From Variovorax sp. 679 (GTDB lineage Bacteria > Pseudomonadota > Gammaproteobacteria > Burkholderiales > Burkholderiaceae_C), in contig NZ_RXFS01000003.1 of assembly GCF_003952185.1 (NCBI RefSeq), positions 1 to 64,000 of the forward strand: DNA of 64,000 nt. The letters run 5' to 3'. This document shows positions 16,361-25,351 of this stretch, piece by piece (position 1 is the stretch's first letter; every line of letters starts with the position of its first letter). The notes under the pieces are model-generated. The model was not told where the DNA came from. It saw only the letters and a program-made list of their open reading frames with translations, and ran no database searches. The translations under genes and the position numbers were made by a program.

Positions 16361-16420
16361 TGCGCCCGGGAGGGGGGCGCCGCACCATTGCGACGCGTCC
16401 ATGCAAGGAGACAGACCGCA

Positions 16421-17206
16421 ATGACCTACCAGACCATCATCCACGAGCAGCGGGAGTCCGTCGCATGGATCACGCTCAACCGTCCCGCTGAACTCAATTC
16501 GGTGAACTTGCGAATGCTGCAGGAGCTGTCGGCGGCGCTGACGGAGGTCGCGGCCGACGCTTCGCAGAAGGTGCTCGTGCTGACTGGCGCAGGCCGGGCC
16601 TTCTGCGCCGGCGCCGATCTGAAGGCCCTGCGCGGCGCCATCGATGCCGCCCCGGGCGAGCCGAACTTCTCCGACCTGACCCTGTCCACGCTCTCGCAGT
16701 TACGCAATATGCCCAAGCCGGTCATCGGCGCGATGAACGGCCTGACGGTCGCCGGGGGTCTCGAGCTGGCGATGTGCTGCGACTTTCTCGTGGGCGCGGC
16801 GAGCGCGAAGATCGGCGACGGCCACGCGAACTACGGTGTGTTCCCCGGCGGCGGAGGTGCGGCGGTCCTCCCGCGCCGGATCGGCCTGCCACGTGCAAAA
16901 CAGTTGTTATTCACCGGCGACTTGATGAGTGCCGCGCAGATGCAGGCCTGGGGTTTGTTGAACGAGGTGGTGGCCGATTCTGAGCTGCAGCCGGCGGTTG
17001 CCGCTCTGGCGGCCCGCATGGCCGGCAAGAGCCCTCTGGTTCTGCGCCGCATGAAGACCATCGCCGAGCGCGCCCTGGATCAGCCGCTCGACTTGGCGTT
17101 GCGCGACGAGTTGCTCGAATGCCTGCAGCACACACGCTCCCATGATTTTAGCGAAGGGCTCGCCGCCTATGGCGAGAAGCGCGCGCCGGCCTTCCGGGGC
17201 GTCTGA
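16421..17206 (+). CDS. Enoyl-CoA hydratase/isomerase family protein
   Basis: A 261-residue crotonase-fold protein: AFCAGADLKAL supplies the CoA-binding and first oxyanion-hole segment, and NGLTVAGGLELAMCCDFLV the second. AAGGAG lies 10 bases before the ATG. It would hydrate an enoyl-CoA produced by the acyl-CoA dehydrogenase. It is the first gene of a plus-strand operon that continues through the lipase, thiolase-like, DUF35 and ligase genes. Confidence 0.88.
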   Translation: MTYQTIIHEQRESVAWITLNRPAELNSVNLRMLQELSAALTEVAADASQKVLVLTGAGRAFCAGADLKALRGAIDAAPGEPNFSDLTLSTLSQLRNMPKPVIGAMNGLTVAGGLELAMCCDFLVGAASAKIGDGHANYGVFPGGGGAAVLPRRIGLPRAKQLLFTGDLMSAAQMQAWGLLNEVVADSELQPAVAALAARMAGKSPLVLRRMKTIAERALDQPLDLALRDELLECLQHTRSHDFSEGLAAYGEKRAPAFRGV

Positions 17207-17261
17207 GGCCCGCCACTCGCCGGCCCTTGGCACTGAAGAACAACACAACAGGAGACAAAGA

Positions 17262-18503
17262 ATGAATCGCTTGATGAATCTGCCGGTGGTTCGACGCGTC
17301 CGGTCGCTGGGCCGGATGCTGGGCCGATGGATGGCCGCGCTGATGCTCTGCCTGGGTGCGTCGGCCGCCGCGGTAGCTGGCCCGCTGCAGGACCCGGCGG
17401 GTGACCCCTTCTACGCGCCGCCGTCGCCATTGCCCGAGGGGCCGCACGGCACACTCATCCGTTCGCGCGCCTATGTGCCGCTGGGACTGCCCGCCTGGGG
17501 TTGGCAGATCATGTACAAGTCGACCGACGTCAACGGCAACGCCGTCGCCGTCACTGGGAACGTGATGGTGCCGTGGCTGCCATGGTTCCAGTCTTCGCCG
17601 CGACCGATCGTCGGATGGGCGTCGGGCACGCAGGGCATTGCGGACCGCTGCGCCCCGTCGCACCAACTCGCCGTCGGCACCGAGTACGAGGCGATCGCCG
17701 GCCCCATCGGCTGGACGCTGGCCCGCGGTTGGGCCATCGCCATGACCGACTACCAGGGCCTCGGCACGCCGGGCGACCACACCTATGGCGTCGCGGCGCC
17801 TGCGGGTCGGGCCATGCTCGATGCAGTGATCGCGGCCCAACAACTGGGCGGGGCGAACTTGTCGGCCCAGGCACCGGTCGGCCTCGTCGGCTACTCGCAG
17901 GGCGGGCACGCCTCGGCCATCGCTGCCGAGCTGCAGCCGAGCTATGCGCCAGCGTTGAAGGTCAAGGGTGTGGCCTCGGGCGCCGGGCCGTCGAGCATTG
18001 ATGGCCTGTACGCGGCCAACAACGGCGGCCTCTTCGGCGGTGCAATCCCGTACCTGCTGATCGGACTGAACGCTGCCTATCCCGAGCTGAGCCTCGACAC
18101 CATCCTGACTCCCTATGGCCGCTCGATCATCGCCGAGGCGCGCAATAACAAGTGCCTGCTCGCCATGGCGGCCAGCTATCCGGGACTGGGAGATGCGGTG
18201 CTCGTCGACGGGCCGGGCATCTTGACGCGTTCCGACTGGAAGGCGCGCTTCCTGCAGCAGCGCACCGGCACCGCCACGCCGGCGGTGCCCGCGCTCGTCT
18301 ACGCCGGCCTGCTCGACGAGCTTGTGCCCTACGAGAACACGAAGAAGACCTTCACCGCATGGTGCGCCGGCGGGGCGAAGGTGAGCTTCCGAACCATCGG
18401 CATCACCGAGCACGCGACCGGGATGCTGTTGGGCTATCCGCTCGCCCTGGACTGGATGGCGGACCGCTTCGCCGGCGCACCTGCGCCTTCCGACTGCCCG
18501 TGA
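17262..18503 (+). CDS. Secreted lipase (secretory lipase, LIP family)
   Basis: A 413-residue alpha/beta hydrolase with a Sec signal peptide (basic start, hydrophobic core ALMLCLGASAAAVAG, probable cleavage near residue 39). The nucleophile is Ser212 in GYSQGG; Asp in GLLDELVPY and His in TEHATG complete the triad. GGAGA precedes ATG 17262. The family hydrolyses acylglycerols or other lipophilic esters, so it may release the acid that the rest of the operon degrades. The first two-thirds of the fold (WASGTQG, DYQGLGTPG) are well conserved. Confidence 0.82.
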   Translation: MNRLMNLPVVRRVRSLGRMLGRWMAALMLCLGASAAAVAGPLQDPAGDPFYAPPSPLPEGPHGTLIRSRAYVPLGLPAWGWQIMYKSTDVNGNAVAVTGNVMVPWLPWFQSSPRPIVGWASGTQGIADRCAPSHQLAVGTEYEAIAGPIGWTLARGWAIAMTDYQGLGTPGDHTYGVAAPAGRAMLDAVIAAQQLGGANLSAQAPVGLVGYSQGGHASAIAAELQPSYAPALKVKGVASGAGPSSIDGLYAANNGGLFGGAIPYLLIGLNAAYPELSLDTILTPYGRSIIAEARNNKCLLAMAASYPGLGDAVLVDGPGILTRSDWKARFLQQRTGTATPAVPALVYAGLLDELVPYENTKKTFTAWCAGGAKVSFRTIGITEHATGMLLGYPLALDWMADRFAGAPAPSDCP

Positions 18504-18549
18504 CCTGTCTCGTCGAGGGCCGGGCCCGATCAACCCAGAGAGGATGAAC

Positions 18550-19719
18550 ATGTCCAACCGTGTAGCCATCGTGTCGATGGCACAAGTCAACTACAGCGAG
18601 AAGCGGGCGTACTCACCCGAAGAGCTGGCCTACCGGGCAATCCGGCCGGTGCTGCAGGAAACCGGCCTGCGCTTCCTGCCGGCCTACGAGAAGGGTGGCG
18701 TCGACGCGAGTCTGATCTGCCATGAGCACTCGCGCATCGCACGCCCGTTCTCTGCGTCGCTGATCGTCGATGTGGCGGGTGCCAATCTTCGGCCTGACGA
18801 GAAAGTGGACCAGGACGGTGCCGTCGGCGTACTTGAAGCCTTCTGGCAAATCGCCTCGGGAGAATTCGAGACCGTGCTCGTGGTCGCGGTCGGCCAGGAT
18901 TCGACGGCGGCCAGTGGTGGCAATGCCATCGAGAACAAGGTGTTCGACCCCTTCTTCTGCCGGCCCTTGGGCCTGGACAACGTACAGGCCGCCGCGCTCC
19001 AGGTACAGCGCTATGCGCACAAGTACGGCATCACGCCGGAGCAGCTCGCTGCGATCTCGGTCAAGAATCTCGGCAACGCCCGCAACAATCCCCTGGCCTT
19101 GCGCGAGGGCGACTTCAGCATCGCCGATGTGCTTGGTGCGAGGATGCTGGCTGACCCGATCACCACGCTGCAGTCGCGTCCGCAAGGCGACAGCGCCATC
19201 GTGATGCTGCTGGCCAATGAGCAGCGCGCCCGACAGTTGACGGACAAGCCGGTCTGGATCAAGGGCCTGGCCAACTGCTGCGACGGCTATTTCCTGGGGG
19301 ATCGTGATCTCGCCGACTCAGAAGTGCTGACCATGGCGGCCAAGAAGGCCTACCGTATGGCCGGTATCGACAACCCGCGCACCGACATCGACCTGCTGGA
19401 GGTCACCGACGAGTTTGCCTACCAGGAACTGATGGCCTACGAGGGGCTGGGACTGTGCGCAGCGGGCGAAGGTCCTCGCTGGCTGGAGTCCGGCGTCAGC
19501 GGCCACGATGGGCTGCAGCCGGTCAATCTCTCCGGCGGTGCTCTCTCCGGCACCAGCCACACCACCATCGGCATGGCGCGGGTCGCCGAAATTGTGCTGC
19601 AACTGCGCGGCGAAGCCGGCAAGCGCCAGGTGGGCCGTGCCCGCACCGGCCTCGCACACCTCGCTTCCGGCCCCGCTGGGCAATTCCACCAAGTAATGAT
19701 TCTGGGAGTCAATCCATGA
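18550..19719 (+). CDS. Thiolase-like protein without active-site Cys (Ltp/SCP2-type), first copy
   Basis: A 389-residue thiolase-fold protein. The usual NCASG nucleophile segment is replaced by VDQDGAVGV, HDCF by TDEFAYQ and GHPxGATG by GGALSGTSHT, so classical thiolysis is not expected. Such Cys-less proteins include the Ltp2-type retro-aldolases that work with a DUF35 partner on steroid side chains. The ATG at 18550 is preferred to 18544 because AGAGAGG is then correctly spaced. Its stop overlaps the next gene by 4 bp. Confidence 0.75.
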   Translation: MSNRVAIVSMAQVNYSEKRAYSPEELAYRAIRPVLQETGLRFLPAYEKGGVDASLICHEHSRIARPFSASLIVDVAGANLRPDEKVDQDGAVGVLEAFWQIASGEFETVLVVAVGQDSTAASGGNAIENKVFDPFFCRPLGLDNVQAAALQVQRYAHKYGITPEQLAAISVKNLGNARNNPLALREGDFSIADVLGARMLADPITTLQSRPQGDSAIVMLLANEQRARQLTDKPVWIKGLANCCDGYFLGDRDLADSEVLTMAAKKAYRMAGIDNPRTDIDLLEVTDEFAYQELMAYEGLGLCAAGEGPRWLESGVSGHDGLQPVNLSGGALSGTSHTTIGMARVAEIVLQLRGEAGKRQVGRARTGLAHLASGPAGQFHQVMILGVNP

Positions 19720-20918
19720 AGCGCCGCGTCGCCATCGTCGGCTTCGGCCAGACCGAAATGACCGCCCACAGCCCGCTGACAAAGGCGGAGTTGGCCAACC
19801 AGGCCGTGCGCCGCGCGCTCGCGGATGCCCGGATCACGATGAAGCAGGTCGAAGAGATTGTCCTCGGCGACATCGACTGGGTTTCCGGTACTGCAGAATC
19901 GGAAATGGAGCTGGCCGATTTCGTCGGCCACTACCGCAAACCCCTGGTCAAGATCGAAACCGGCGGCACCGTCGGCGGCTCGGCTGCGATATCAGCCATC
20001 CACCATGTAGCTGCGGGCGCTTGCGACGTGGCCATGATCTCCACCACCTCGAAGTTCGTCGGCCCGCCGAGCGACGTGATGCCGCGCGGCCCCTTCCTGC
20101 AGGCTGGCATCTCCTCAGGCGTGCACGCGCTCACCGAGAAATGGTGTGCCATCGGCGCGGTCGGCACGCTGTCGTTGATGGCCGCGGCCTACGCCAAGCT
20201 CTCGGGCTGCCCCGAGGAAGCGGTGGCCATCGCGCGCGTCAAGGCCTCCGAAAACGCCGCTCGGAACCCCTATGCCCATCTGCGCGAGCGCCTCAGCGTC
20301 GAGCAGGTGATGCAATCCCCGATGCTGACGGCGCCCATGCGCCAGCTGCACATGTGCCCGATCACCGAAGGCTCAGCCTCGATCATCTTCGCCAGCGAGG
20401 ATGTGGTGGACCAGATCACCGACAAGCCGGTCTGGGTGCAGGACGTAGTGAGCATCCATTCCGCGCAGCATTGGTCTGCCCTGCAGGACTTCATCGCACC
20501 CAAGGAGCGCTGCGTGCTGCCCAGTCTGCAAAAGGCCTGCGAGATTCTCTACAAGCGCAATGGCATCACCAGACCCGCTCAGCAGCTGGACGTGGTCGAG
20601 ATGTACGAGCCCTGCACCTGGGCCGAGCTGGTGTGGATGGAAACCATGGGTCTGGCGGAGCCCAATCAGGCATGGCGGATGGCCGCCAGCGGCGCCACAG
20701 CCATCGATGGCGTGCTGCCGATCAATCCCTCCGGCGGCGTCACCTGCACCAACGGTGGCGTGCCCTCCACGACCCAGCGCTTCGGCGAACTGGCGCTGCA
20801 GATCCGCGGCGACGCCGGCGCGCACCAGGTGCCGCGCGAGCCCCGGCTGGGCATCGCCACCGGGTTCGGCGGCACCGGCTGGACCCCGCTGCTACTTCTC
20901 TCCAAGGACAAGCCATGA
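19716..20918 (+). CDS. Thiolase-like protein without active-site Cys (Ltp/SCP2-type), second copy
   Basis: A 400-residue thiolase-fold protein. The Cys segment reads ETGGTVGGSAA, and the C-terminal part reads EMYEPCTWAELVWMETMGL and NPSGGVTCTNGGVPSTTQRFGE, the form seen in lipid-transfer-type proteins and in the catalytic subunits paired with DUF35 proteins (BbsB- or Ltp2-like). Start and stop overlap neighbours by ATGA, so translation is coupled with both the first thiolase-like gene and the first DUF35 gene. Confidence 0.78.
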   Translation: MKRRVAIVGFGQTEMTAHSPLTKAELANQAVRRALADARITMKQVEEIVLGDIDWVSGTAESEMELADFVGHYRKPLVKIETGGTVGGSAAISAIHHVAAGACDVAMISTTSKFVGPPSDVMPRGPFLQAGISSGVHALTEKWCAIGAVGTLSLMAAAYAKLSGCPEEAVAIARVKASENAARNPYAHLRERLSVEQVMQSPMLTAPMRQLHMCPITEGSASIIFASEDVVDQITDKPVWVQDVVSIHSAQHWSALQDFIAPKERCVLPSLQKACEILYKRNGITRPAQQLDVVEMYEPCTWAELVWMETMGLAEPNQAWRMAASGATAIDGVLPINPSGGVTCTNGGVPSTTQRFGELALQIRGDAGAHQVPREPRLGIATGFGGTGWTPLLLLSKDKP

Positions 20919-21412
20919 GCGATACCACGCACAAGCCTGTGCCACCGACGCGGTTGCGCACGTACTTCTCGATGGACTACCCGGTGGGCCTGTTCAATGG
21001 CCGCTTCGCGCGCGAGATGCGCGACAACGGCCGGCTGATCGGAATCGTCTGTCGCCACTGCGGCTTCAGCATGCTGCCGGCCCAGGCGGTATGTACGGTC
21101 TGCCACGGCGAGAACATCAAGGACCCCAACTGGGTGGAGATGGGGCCCGAAGCGACAGTCGCCGGCTTCATGACCTTCAACATGCCCTTCATCGACACCA
21201 ACGACCTTTCGGTGCAAAAGGGCCACTACACGGTCGGCCAGCTGATGGTCGATTCACCAGGCCGCACCAGCGGCTTCCTCTGGCATTTCATCGGCGAGGC
21301 CGACGCCAGCCAGTTACGCAACGGCATGCGCGTGCGCGCGATCTACCGTCCGCGTGACGAACGCAAGGGTCTGATGACCGACATCCTGCATTGGGTGCCG
21401 ACAGGAGAATGA
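20915..21412 (+). CDS. DUF35 (Zn-ribbon/OB-fold) acyl-CoA-binding protein, first copy
   Basis: A 165-residue protein with an N-terminal helix, a rubredoxin-like zinc ribbon (CRHC about residue 47 and CTVC about residue 62) and an OB-fold with GHYTVGQLMVD and GMRVRAIY. DUF35 proteins bind acyl-CoA and form obligate complexes with thiolase-like enzymes, as in BbsA-BbsB and ChsH2(DUF35)-Ltp2. It overlaps the thiolase-like gene by ATGA. Confidence 0.82.
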   Translation: MSDTTHKPVPPTRLRTYFSMDYPVGLFNGRFAREMRDNGRLIGIVCRHCGFSMLPAQAVCTVCHGENIKDPNWVEMGPEATVAGFMTFNMPFIDTNDLSVQKGHYTVGQLMVDSPGRTSGFLWHFIGEADASQLRNGMRVRAIYRPRDERKGLMTDILHWVPTGE

Positions 21413-21414
21413 CG

Positions 21415-21882
21415 ATGTATCCAGCTGAACTCGAAGCCGCCGAGCCCATGGTCCTGCGCCAGCCGGTGCTGTACTGCGACATCAACTACGACGTGGGCCG
21501 GATCAACGGCCGGTTCTTCGCCGCGCTGCGCGACGAGGGCCGCATCACGGCCACCCGCTGCACGGCCTGCGCCCGTAGCTACCTGCCACCACGCATGAGC
21601 TGCCCCGAATGTTTCGCCGAGTTGGACGAATGGGTGGATGCAGGTGATACCGGCACGCTCACGGCCTTCACCATCGTGCGCGAGCCCGGCATGCTCCAGC
21701 AAATGCCCCTTCCCTATGTGGTCGGTCTGGTCAAGCTCGACGGCGCAGACACCGCACTCGTTCACTACCTCGGCGAAGTCGCGCCCGAGGCGGTGAAGGT
21801 CGGCATGCGCGTGCGCGCCGTGCTGGCTGAAGAGCGACACGGCAATATTTGGGATATCCGCTATTTCAGGCCGACGACCTGA
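21415..21882 (+). CDS. DUF35 (Zn-ribbon/OB-fold) acyl-CoA-binding protein, second copy
   Basis: A 155-residue protein with CTAC and CPEC zinc pairs and an OB-fold ending GMRVRAVLAEE. ATG 21415 is preferred because AGGAG ends 8 bases upstream; ATG 21409 overlaps the preceding stop and is too close to the ribosome site. With two thiolase-like and two DUF35 genes in a row, two separate aldolase/thiolase complexes or one mixed complex are possible. Confidence 0.82.
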   Translation: MYPAELEAAEPMVLRQPVLYCDINYDVGRINGRFFAALRDEGRITATRCTACARSYLPPRMSCPECFAELDEWVDAGDTGTLTAFTIVREPGMLQQMPLPYVVGLVKLDGADTALVHYLGEVAPEAVKVGMRVRAVLAEERHGNIWDIRYFRPTT

Positions 21883-21933
21883 GGCAAGAGGCCGAAACGC
21901 CACCTGAACACTTATAGCAAGAGGAGACATGAC

Positions 21934-23607
21934 ATGCCGCACATCCACGCCCCCATCAACCCCAGCGCCTGGCTACAACGCCACGTGCAGGAACGGCCCG
22001 ACCAGCGCTATCTCACGCAGCCCCTGGGCGGCGGACAGGAGCGCCACTTCACCTGGGCGCAGGCTTCAGAAGAAGCGCGGCGCATGGCCGCGCATCTCGC
22101 GTCTTTCGGCTGGGAGCCTGGTTCGCGGGTCGCGATCATGTCGAAGAACTGCGCCTGGTGGTTCCTCGCCGACTTCGCGATCATGTTGGCCGGGCATGTC
22201 TCGGTGCCGATCTATCCTTCTCTCACGGGAGCATCGGTGCGCCACGTCCTCGAGCACTCGGGCGCCAAGGCATTGTTTCTGGGCAAGCTCGATTCCGACG
22301 ATTGGGGCGCCATGCGTGCCGGCATCCCCCCGGGGATGCCGGTGGTGCGGTTTCCGCTGCGCGCGGACGGGGAATTGCCCGACCAGCCCGTGGCCGACTG
22401 GGACACCGTGATCGCCCGCACGCCGCCGCTGACCGGCGAGCGCTCGCGCGGCGTCGACGAGTTGGCCACCATCGTCTACACCTCGGGAACCACCGGCGTT
22501 CCCAAGGGCGTGATGCACACCTTCGGCACGCTGGGGGCGTCGCTGGGCATCCTGATGGACGACTATGGCTTCGGCCCGCACGATCGCATGCTGTCGTACC
22601 TGCCATTGGCGCACAGCGCCGATCGGATGTTTTCCGAGATGGTGTCGCTGGCAAGCGGCTGCAGCGTGACCTTCAACGAAAGTGTCGAGACCTTCGTCTC
22701 CGATCTCCAGAAGACCCGGCCCACCTTCTTCATCGCAGTGCCGCGGCTATGGGCCAAGTTCCGCCAGGCCGTGCTGACGCGCATTCCACCTGCGCAGTTG
22801 ACGACGATGCTGGCCGATCCCGAGAAAGGGCCGGCCGTGCGCCGGCAGGTGCTGGCGCAACTGGGCTTGGCCGAGACGCGCTATGCGCTGTCGGGTGCCG
22901 CGCCGCTGTCGCAAGAACTGCATCAGTGGTATCTCGACCTGGGCCTGGAGCTGCTTGAGATCTACGGCATGACGGAGAACATGGGCACGCATGCGAGCCG
23001 CCCTGGAAAGGGACGAGTGGGTTACGTGGGTCAGCCGCGACCTGGCGCCGAAGTCCGGCGTACCGACGACGGCGAGATCTTGGTCCGCTTCCCAGGCAAT
23101 ATGCGCGGTTACTTCAACGATCCGCAGCGCACCGCTGAGGTCATGACCGAGGACGGCTTCCTGCGCACCGGCGACGTCGGCGACATCGATGCCGAGGGCT
23201 ACTTGAAGCTCACTGGCCGTGCCAAGGAGATCTTCAAGACCAGTAAGGGCAAGTACGTGGCGCCCACACCCATCGAGAATGCGCTGTGCGGCGATCCGCT
23301 GGTCGAGGCCTGCTGCGTGACTGGCGTGGGCTTTCCGCAGCCGTTTGCCGTCGTTCTGCTGGCGCCGGGCGCTACGCGAAGTCCCGAACTCACGCGAACG
23401 CTCGATGTGCTGCGGCAAGCTGTCAACCAGACTCTGGACCCACACGAGCGACTCGATTTTCTGGTCGTCGCCGCGCAGTCGTGGACCGTCGAGAACGGAC
23501 TCATGACCCCGACGTTCAAGCTGCGTCGCAACGTGTTCGAAACACGCTTCGGACCGCATTTCGAGCGTTGGGCGACCCTTGGCGAATCCGTCGTCTGGGC
23601 CGAATGA
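21934..23607 (+). CDS. AMP-forming long-chain acyl-CoA ligase
   Basis: A 557-residue ANL-superfamily ligase of the long-chain type. P-loop: VYTSGTTGVPKGVMHT near residue 185; YGMTEN near 350; LRTGDVG and the hinge LTGRAKEIFKTSKGKYVAP near 425. It would activate a free acid to its CoA thioester. GAGGAG precedes the start. It is the last gene of the first plus-strand operon; an inverted repeat (ATAGGGG…CGCCCCTAT, 23612-23640) follows without a clear U-run. Confidence 0.85.
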   Translation: MPHIHAPINPSAWLQRHVQERPDQRYLTQPLGGGQERHFTWAQASEEARRMAAHLASFGWEPGSRVAIMSKNCAWWFLADFAIMLAGHVSVPIYPSLTGASVRHVLEHSGAKALFLGKLDSDDWGAMRAGIPPGMPVVRFPLRADGELPDQPVADWDTVIARTPPLTGERSRGVDELATIVYTSGTTGVPKGVMHTFGTLGASLGILMDDYGFGPHDRMLSYLPLAHSADRMFSEMVSLASGCSVTFNESVETFVSDLQKTRPTFFIAVPRLWAKFRQAVLTRIPPAQLTTMLADPEKGPAVRRQVLAQLGLAETRYALSGAAPLSQELHQWYLDLGLELLEIYGMTENMGTHASRPGKGRVGYVGQPRPGAEVRRTDDGEILVRFPGNMRGYFNDPQRTAEVMTEDGFLRTGDVGDIDAEGYLKLTGRAKEIFKTSKGKYVAPTPIENALCGDPLVEACCVTGVGFPQPFAVVLLAPGATRSPELTRTLDVLRQAVNQTLDPHERLDFLVVAAQSWTVENGLMTPTFKLRRNVFETRFGPHFERWATLGESVVWAE

Positions 23608-23680
23608 GTGCATAGGGGGCGTGTCAGGTTTCGCCCCTATCACGGAAGGGGGCCTTCGCGCATCCTGGCACCCTCGCACT

Positions 23681-23697
23681 CCCCTCCATTCGAGGGG
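23681..23697. promoter_or_regulatory. Candidate LAL-regulator operator, copy 3 (perfect palindrome)
   Basis: CCCCTC-CATTC-GAGGGG, 71-87 bp upstream of the second ligase gene, the same half-sites and 5-bp spacer as 16344-16360. A weaker version, CCCCT-N8-AGGGG, lies at 23634-23651. Position and identity suggest a second promoter of the same regulon starting here. Confidence 0.6.
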
Positions 23698-23767
23698 CGA
23701 AAGAAATCATGCGCGTCGGCAGACTTCATGCCACCGAGAAAAACACGACGCCTACAGGAGACCCAAC

Positions 23768-25324
23768 ATGGCCATCATTGACTTCTTCGACCGCGGATGG
23801 GAGATCGATCCGCAAGCACCTGCTTACGTGATGGACGATGCGGTCTACAGCTTCGATGATGTCGGCACGCTCTCGTGCCGCATCGCGAACGCCCTGCTGG
23901 CGATGGGCCAGGGACGAGAGAAGGTCGGCGCGGTCTGGGCCGCCAACCATCCGGTGCCATGGACCTGCACCCTGGGGCTGTGGCGTGCCGGTATGGCGTG
24001 GATGCCTGTCAATCCGCGCGGAGCGCTCGAAGAAAATCGTCAGTTGCTCGATGCCTTCGACTGCGAGGTACTGTTCTTCCAGCAGGCCTTCGCACCGGCC
24101 GTGGAAGCATTGCGCCCCAATCTGCCGAAGATCCGGCTGTTCGTCTGCATCGAAGGCCCCGTGCCGGGGGCGCTAGGACTCTCCGAATGGATCGAAGGCC
24201 ATTCGGGCAACAGGCCGCAGGTGACCTACCAGCCCGACGACACGGTGGCCGTGATGCCGACCGGGGGCACCACGGGTCTGCCCAAGGGCGTGATGAACAC
24301 GCACCGCAGCTTCCAGGCCTTCTGCGCCCAGTTCATGATCGCCTGCAGCTACCGGGCCGACGAGAAGATCGTCAACCTTGCCGCAGCTCCGATGACGCAT
24401 ACCGCGGGTGTCTTGTCGCTGCCGTGTACGGCACGTGGCGGCACGGTGGTGGTGCTGACCAAACCCGATCCCACCGCCCTCCTTGATGCCATCGAGACGC
24501 ACCGTGTGACCGAGTTCTTCCTGCCGCCGACGGTCATCTACCGATTGCTGGACATGCCGGGCATCGAGGGGCGCGACTTTTCCTCGCTGAAGTACTTCCT
24601 GTGCGGCGCTGCGCCGATGTCGGCCGAGAAACTGCGCCGCGCCATCGCGGTGTTCGGGCCCGTGATGATGGAGGCCTATGGTCAGACCGAGGCGCCCGGC
24701 GCAATCGCGATGAAGCGGCCGGAGGAGAACTTCGTCGGCGGGCAACTCGCCAGCGATGCGCGCCTGCTGTCCTGCGGCCGTGCCAGCCCGCTCACCCGCG
24801 TGGCGATCATGGGGGAAAACAACGAACCGCTTGGCGTCGGCGAGACCGGCGAGATCTGCGTGCGCGGTGACCTCGTCATGAAAGGCTACTACAAGGCGCC
24901 CGAGAAGACAGCCGAAGCCGTCGTCGACGGCTGGCTGCACACCGGCGACGTGGGGCACCTGGACCGCGACGGGTATCTGCGCATCACCGACCGCAAGAAG
25001 GACATGGTGATCAGCGGCGGCTTCAACGTCTACCCGAGCGAGGTCGAGCAGGTGATCTGGGCTCACCCCGCTGTGCAGGACTGCGCCGTGATCGGTGTGC
25101 CCGATGCCGCATGGGGCGAGGCGGTGAAGGCCGTCGTCGAACTGACGCCCGGCATGCAGGTCTCGGACGGCGAGCTGATCGCCCTGTGCAAGCTGAAGCT
25201 GGGCAGTGTGAAGGCGCCCAAGTCGGTGGACTTCGTGGCCTCGCTGCCGCGCAGTGCCAACGGCAAGGTCCTGAAAAAAGATCTGCGCGCACTCTACTGG
25301 ACGGCGCAGGACCGCAACATCTGA
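23768..25324 (+). CDS. AMP-forming acyl-CoA ligase (FadD/medium-chain type)
   Basis: A 518-residue ANL ligase: MPTGGTTGLPKGVMNTH at about residue 165, AYGQTEAPG near 305, LHTGDVGHLDRDGY and the hinge ITDRKKDMVISGGFNVYPSE near 405, and the catalytic Lys in RSANGKVLKKD at the end. AGGAG lies 7 bases before the start. It opens the second transcription unit of the LAL-associated island, with thiolase, hydratase and reductase downstream, so it probably activates an intermediate or the initial acid. Confidence 0.87.
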   Translation: MAIIDFFDRGWEIDPQAPAYVMDDAVYSFDDVGTLSCRIANALLAMGQGREKVGAVWAANHPVPWTCTLGLWRAGMAWMPVNPRGALEENRQLLDAFDCEVLFFQQAFAPAVEALRPNLPKIRLFVCIEGPVPGALGLSEWIEGHSGNRPQVTYQPDDTVAVMPTGGTTGLPKGVMNTHRSFQAFCAQFMIACSYRADEKIVNLAAAPMTHTAGVLSLPCTARGGTVVVLTKPDPTALLDAIETHRVTEFFLPPTVIYRLLDMPGIEGRDFSSLKYFLCGAAPMSAEKLRRAIAVFGPVMMEAYGQTEAPGAIAMKRPEENFVGGQLASDARLLSCGRASPLTRVAIMGENNEPLGVGETGEICVRGDLVMKGYYKAPEKTAEAVVDGWLHTGDVGHLDRDGYLRITDRKKDMVISGGFNVYPSEVEQVIWAHPAVQDCAVIGVPDAAWGEAVKAVVELTPGMQVSDGELIALCKLKLGSVKAPKSVDFVASLPRSANGKVLKKDLRALYWTAQDRNI

Positions 25325-25351
25325 TCCGCCGAGGCGGAAAGCGAGCAACCG

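Noticed and set aside
16277..16444. Longer start for the LAL regulator
   Set aside because: It would overlap the divergent hydratase start and promoter; the TTG with AAGGAG is better.
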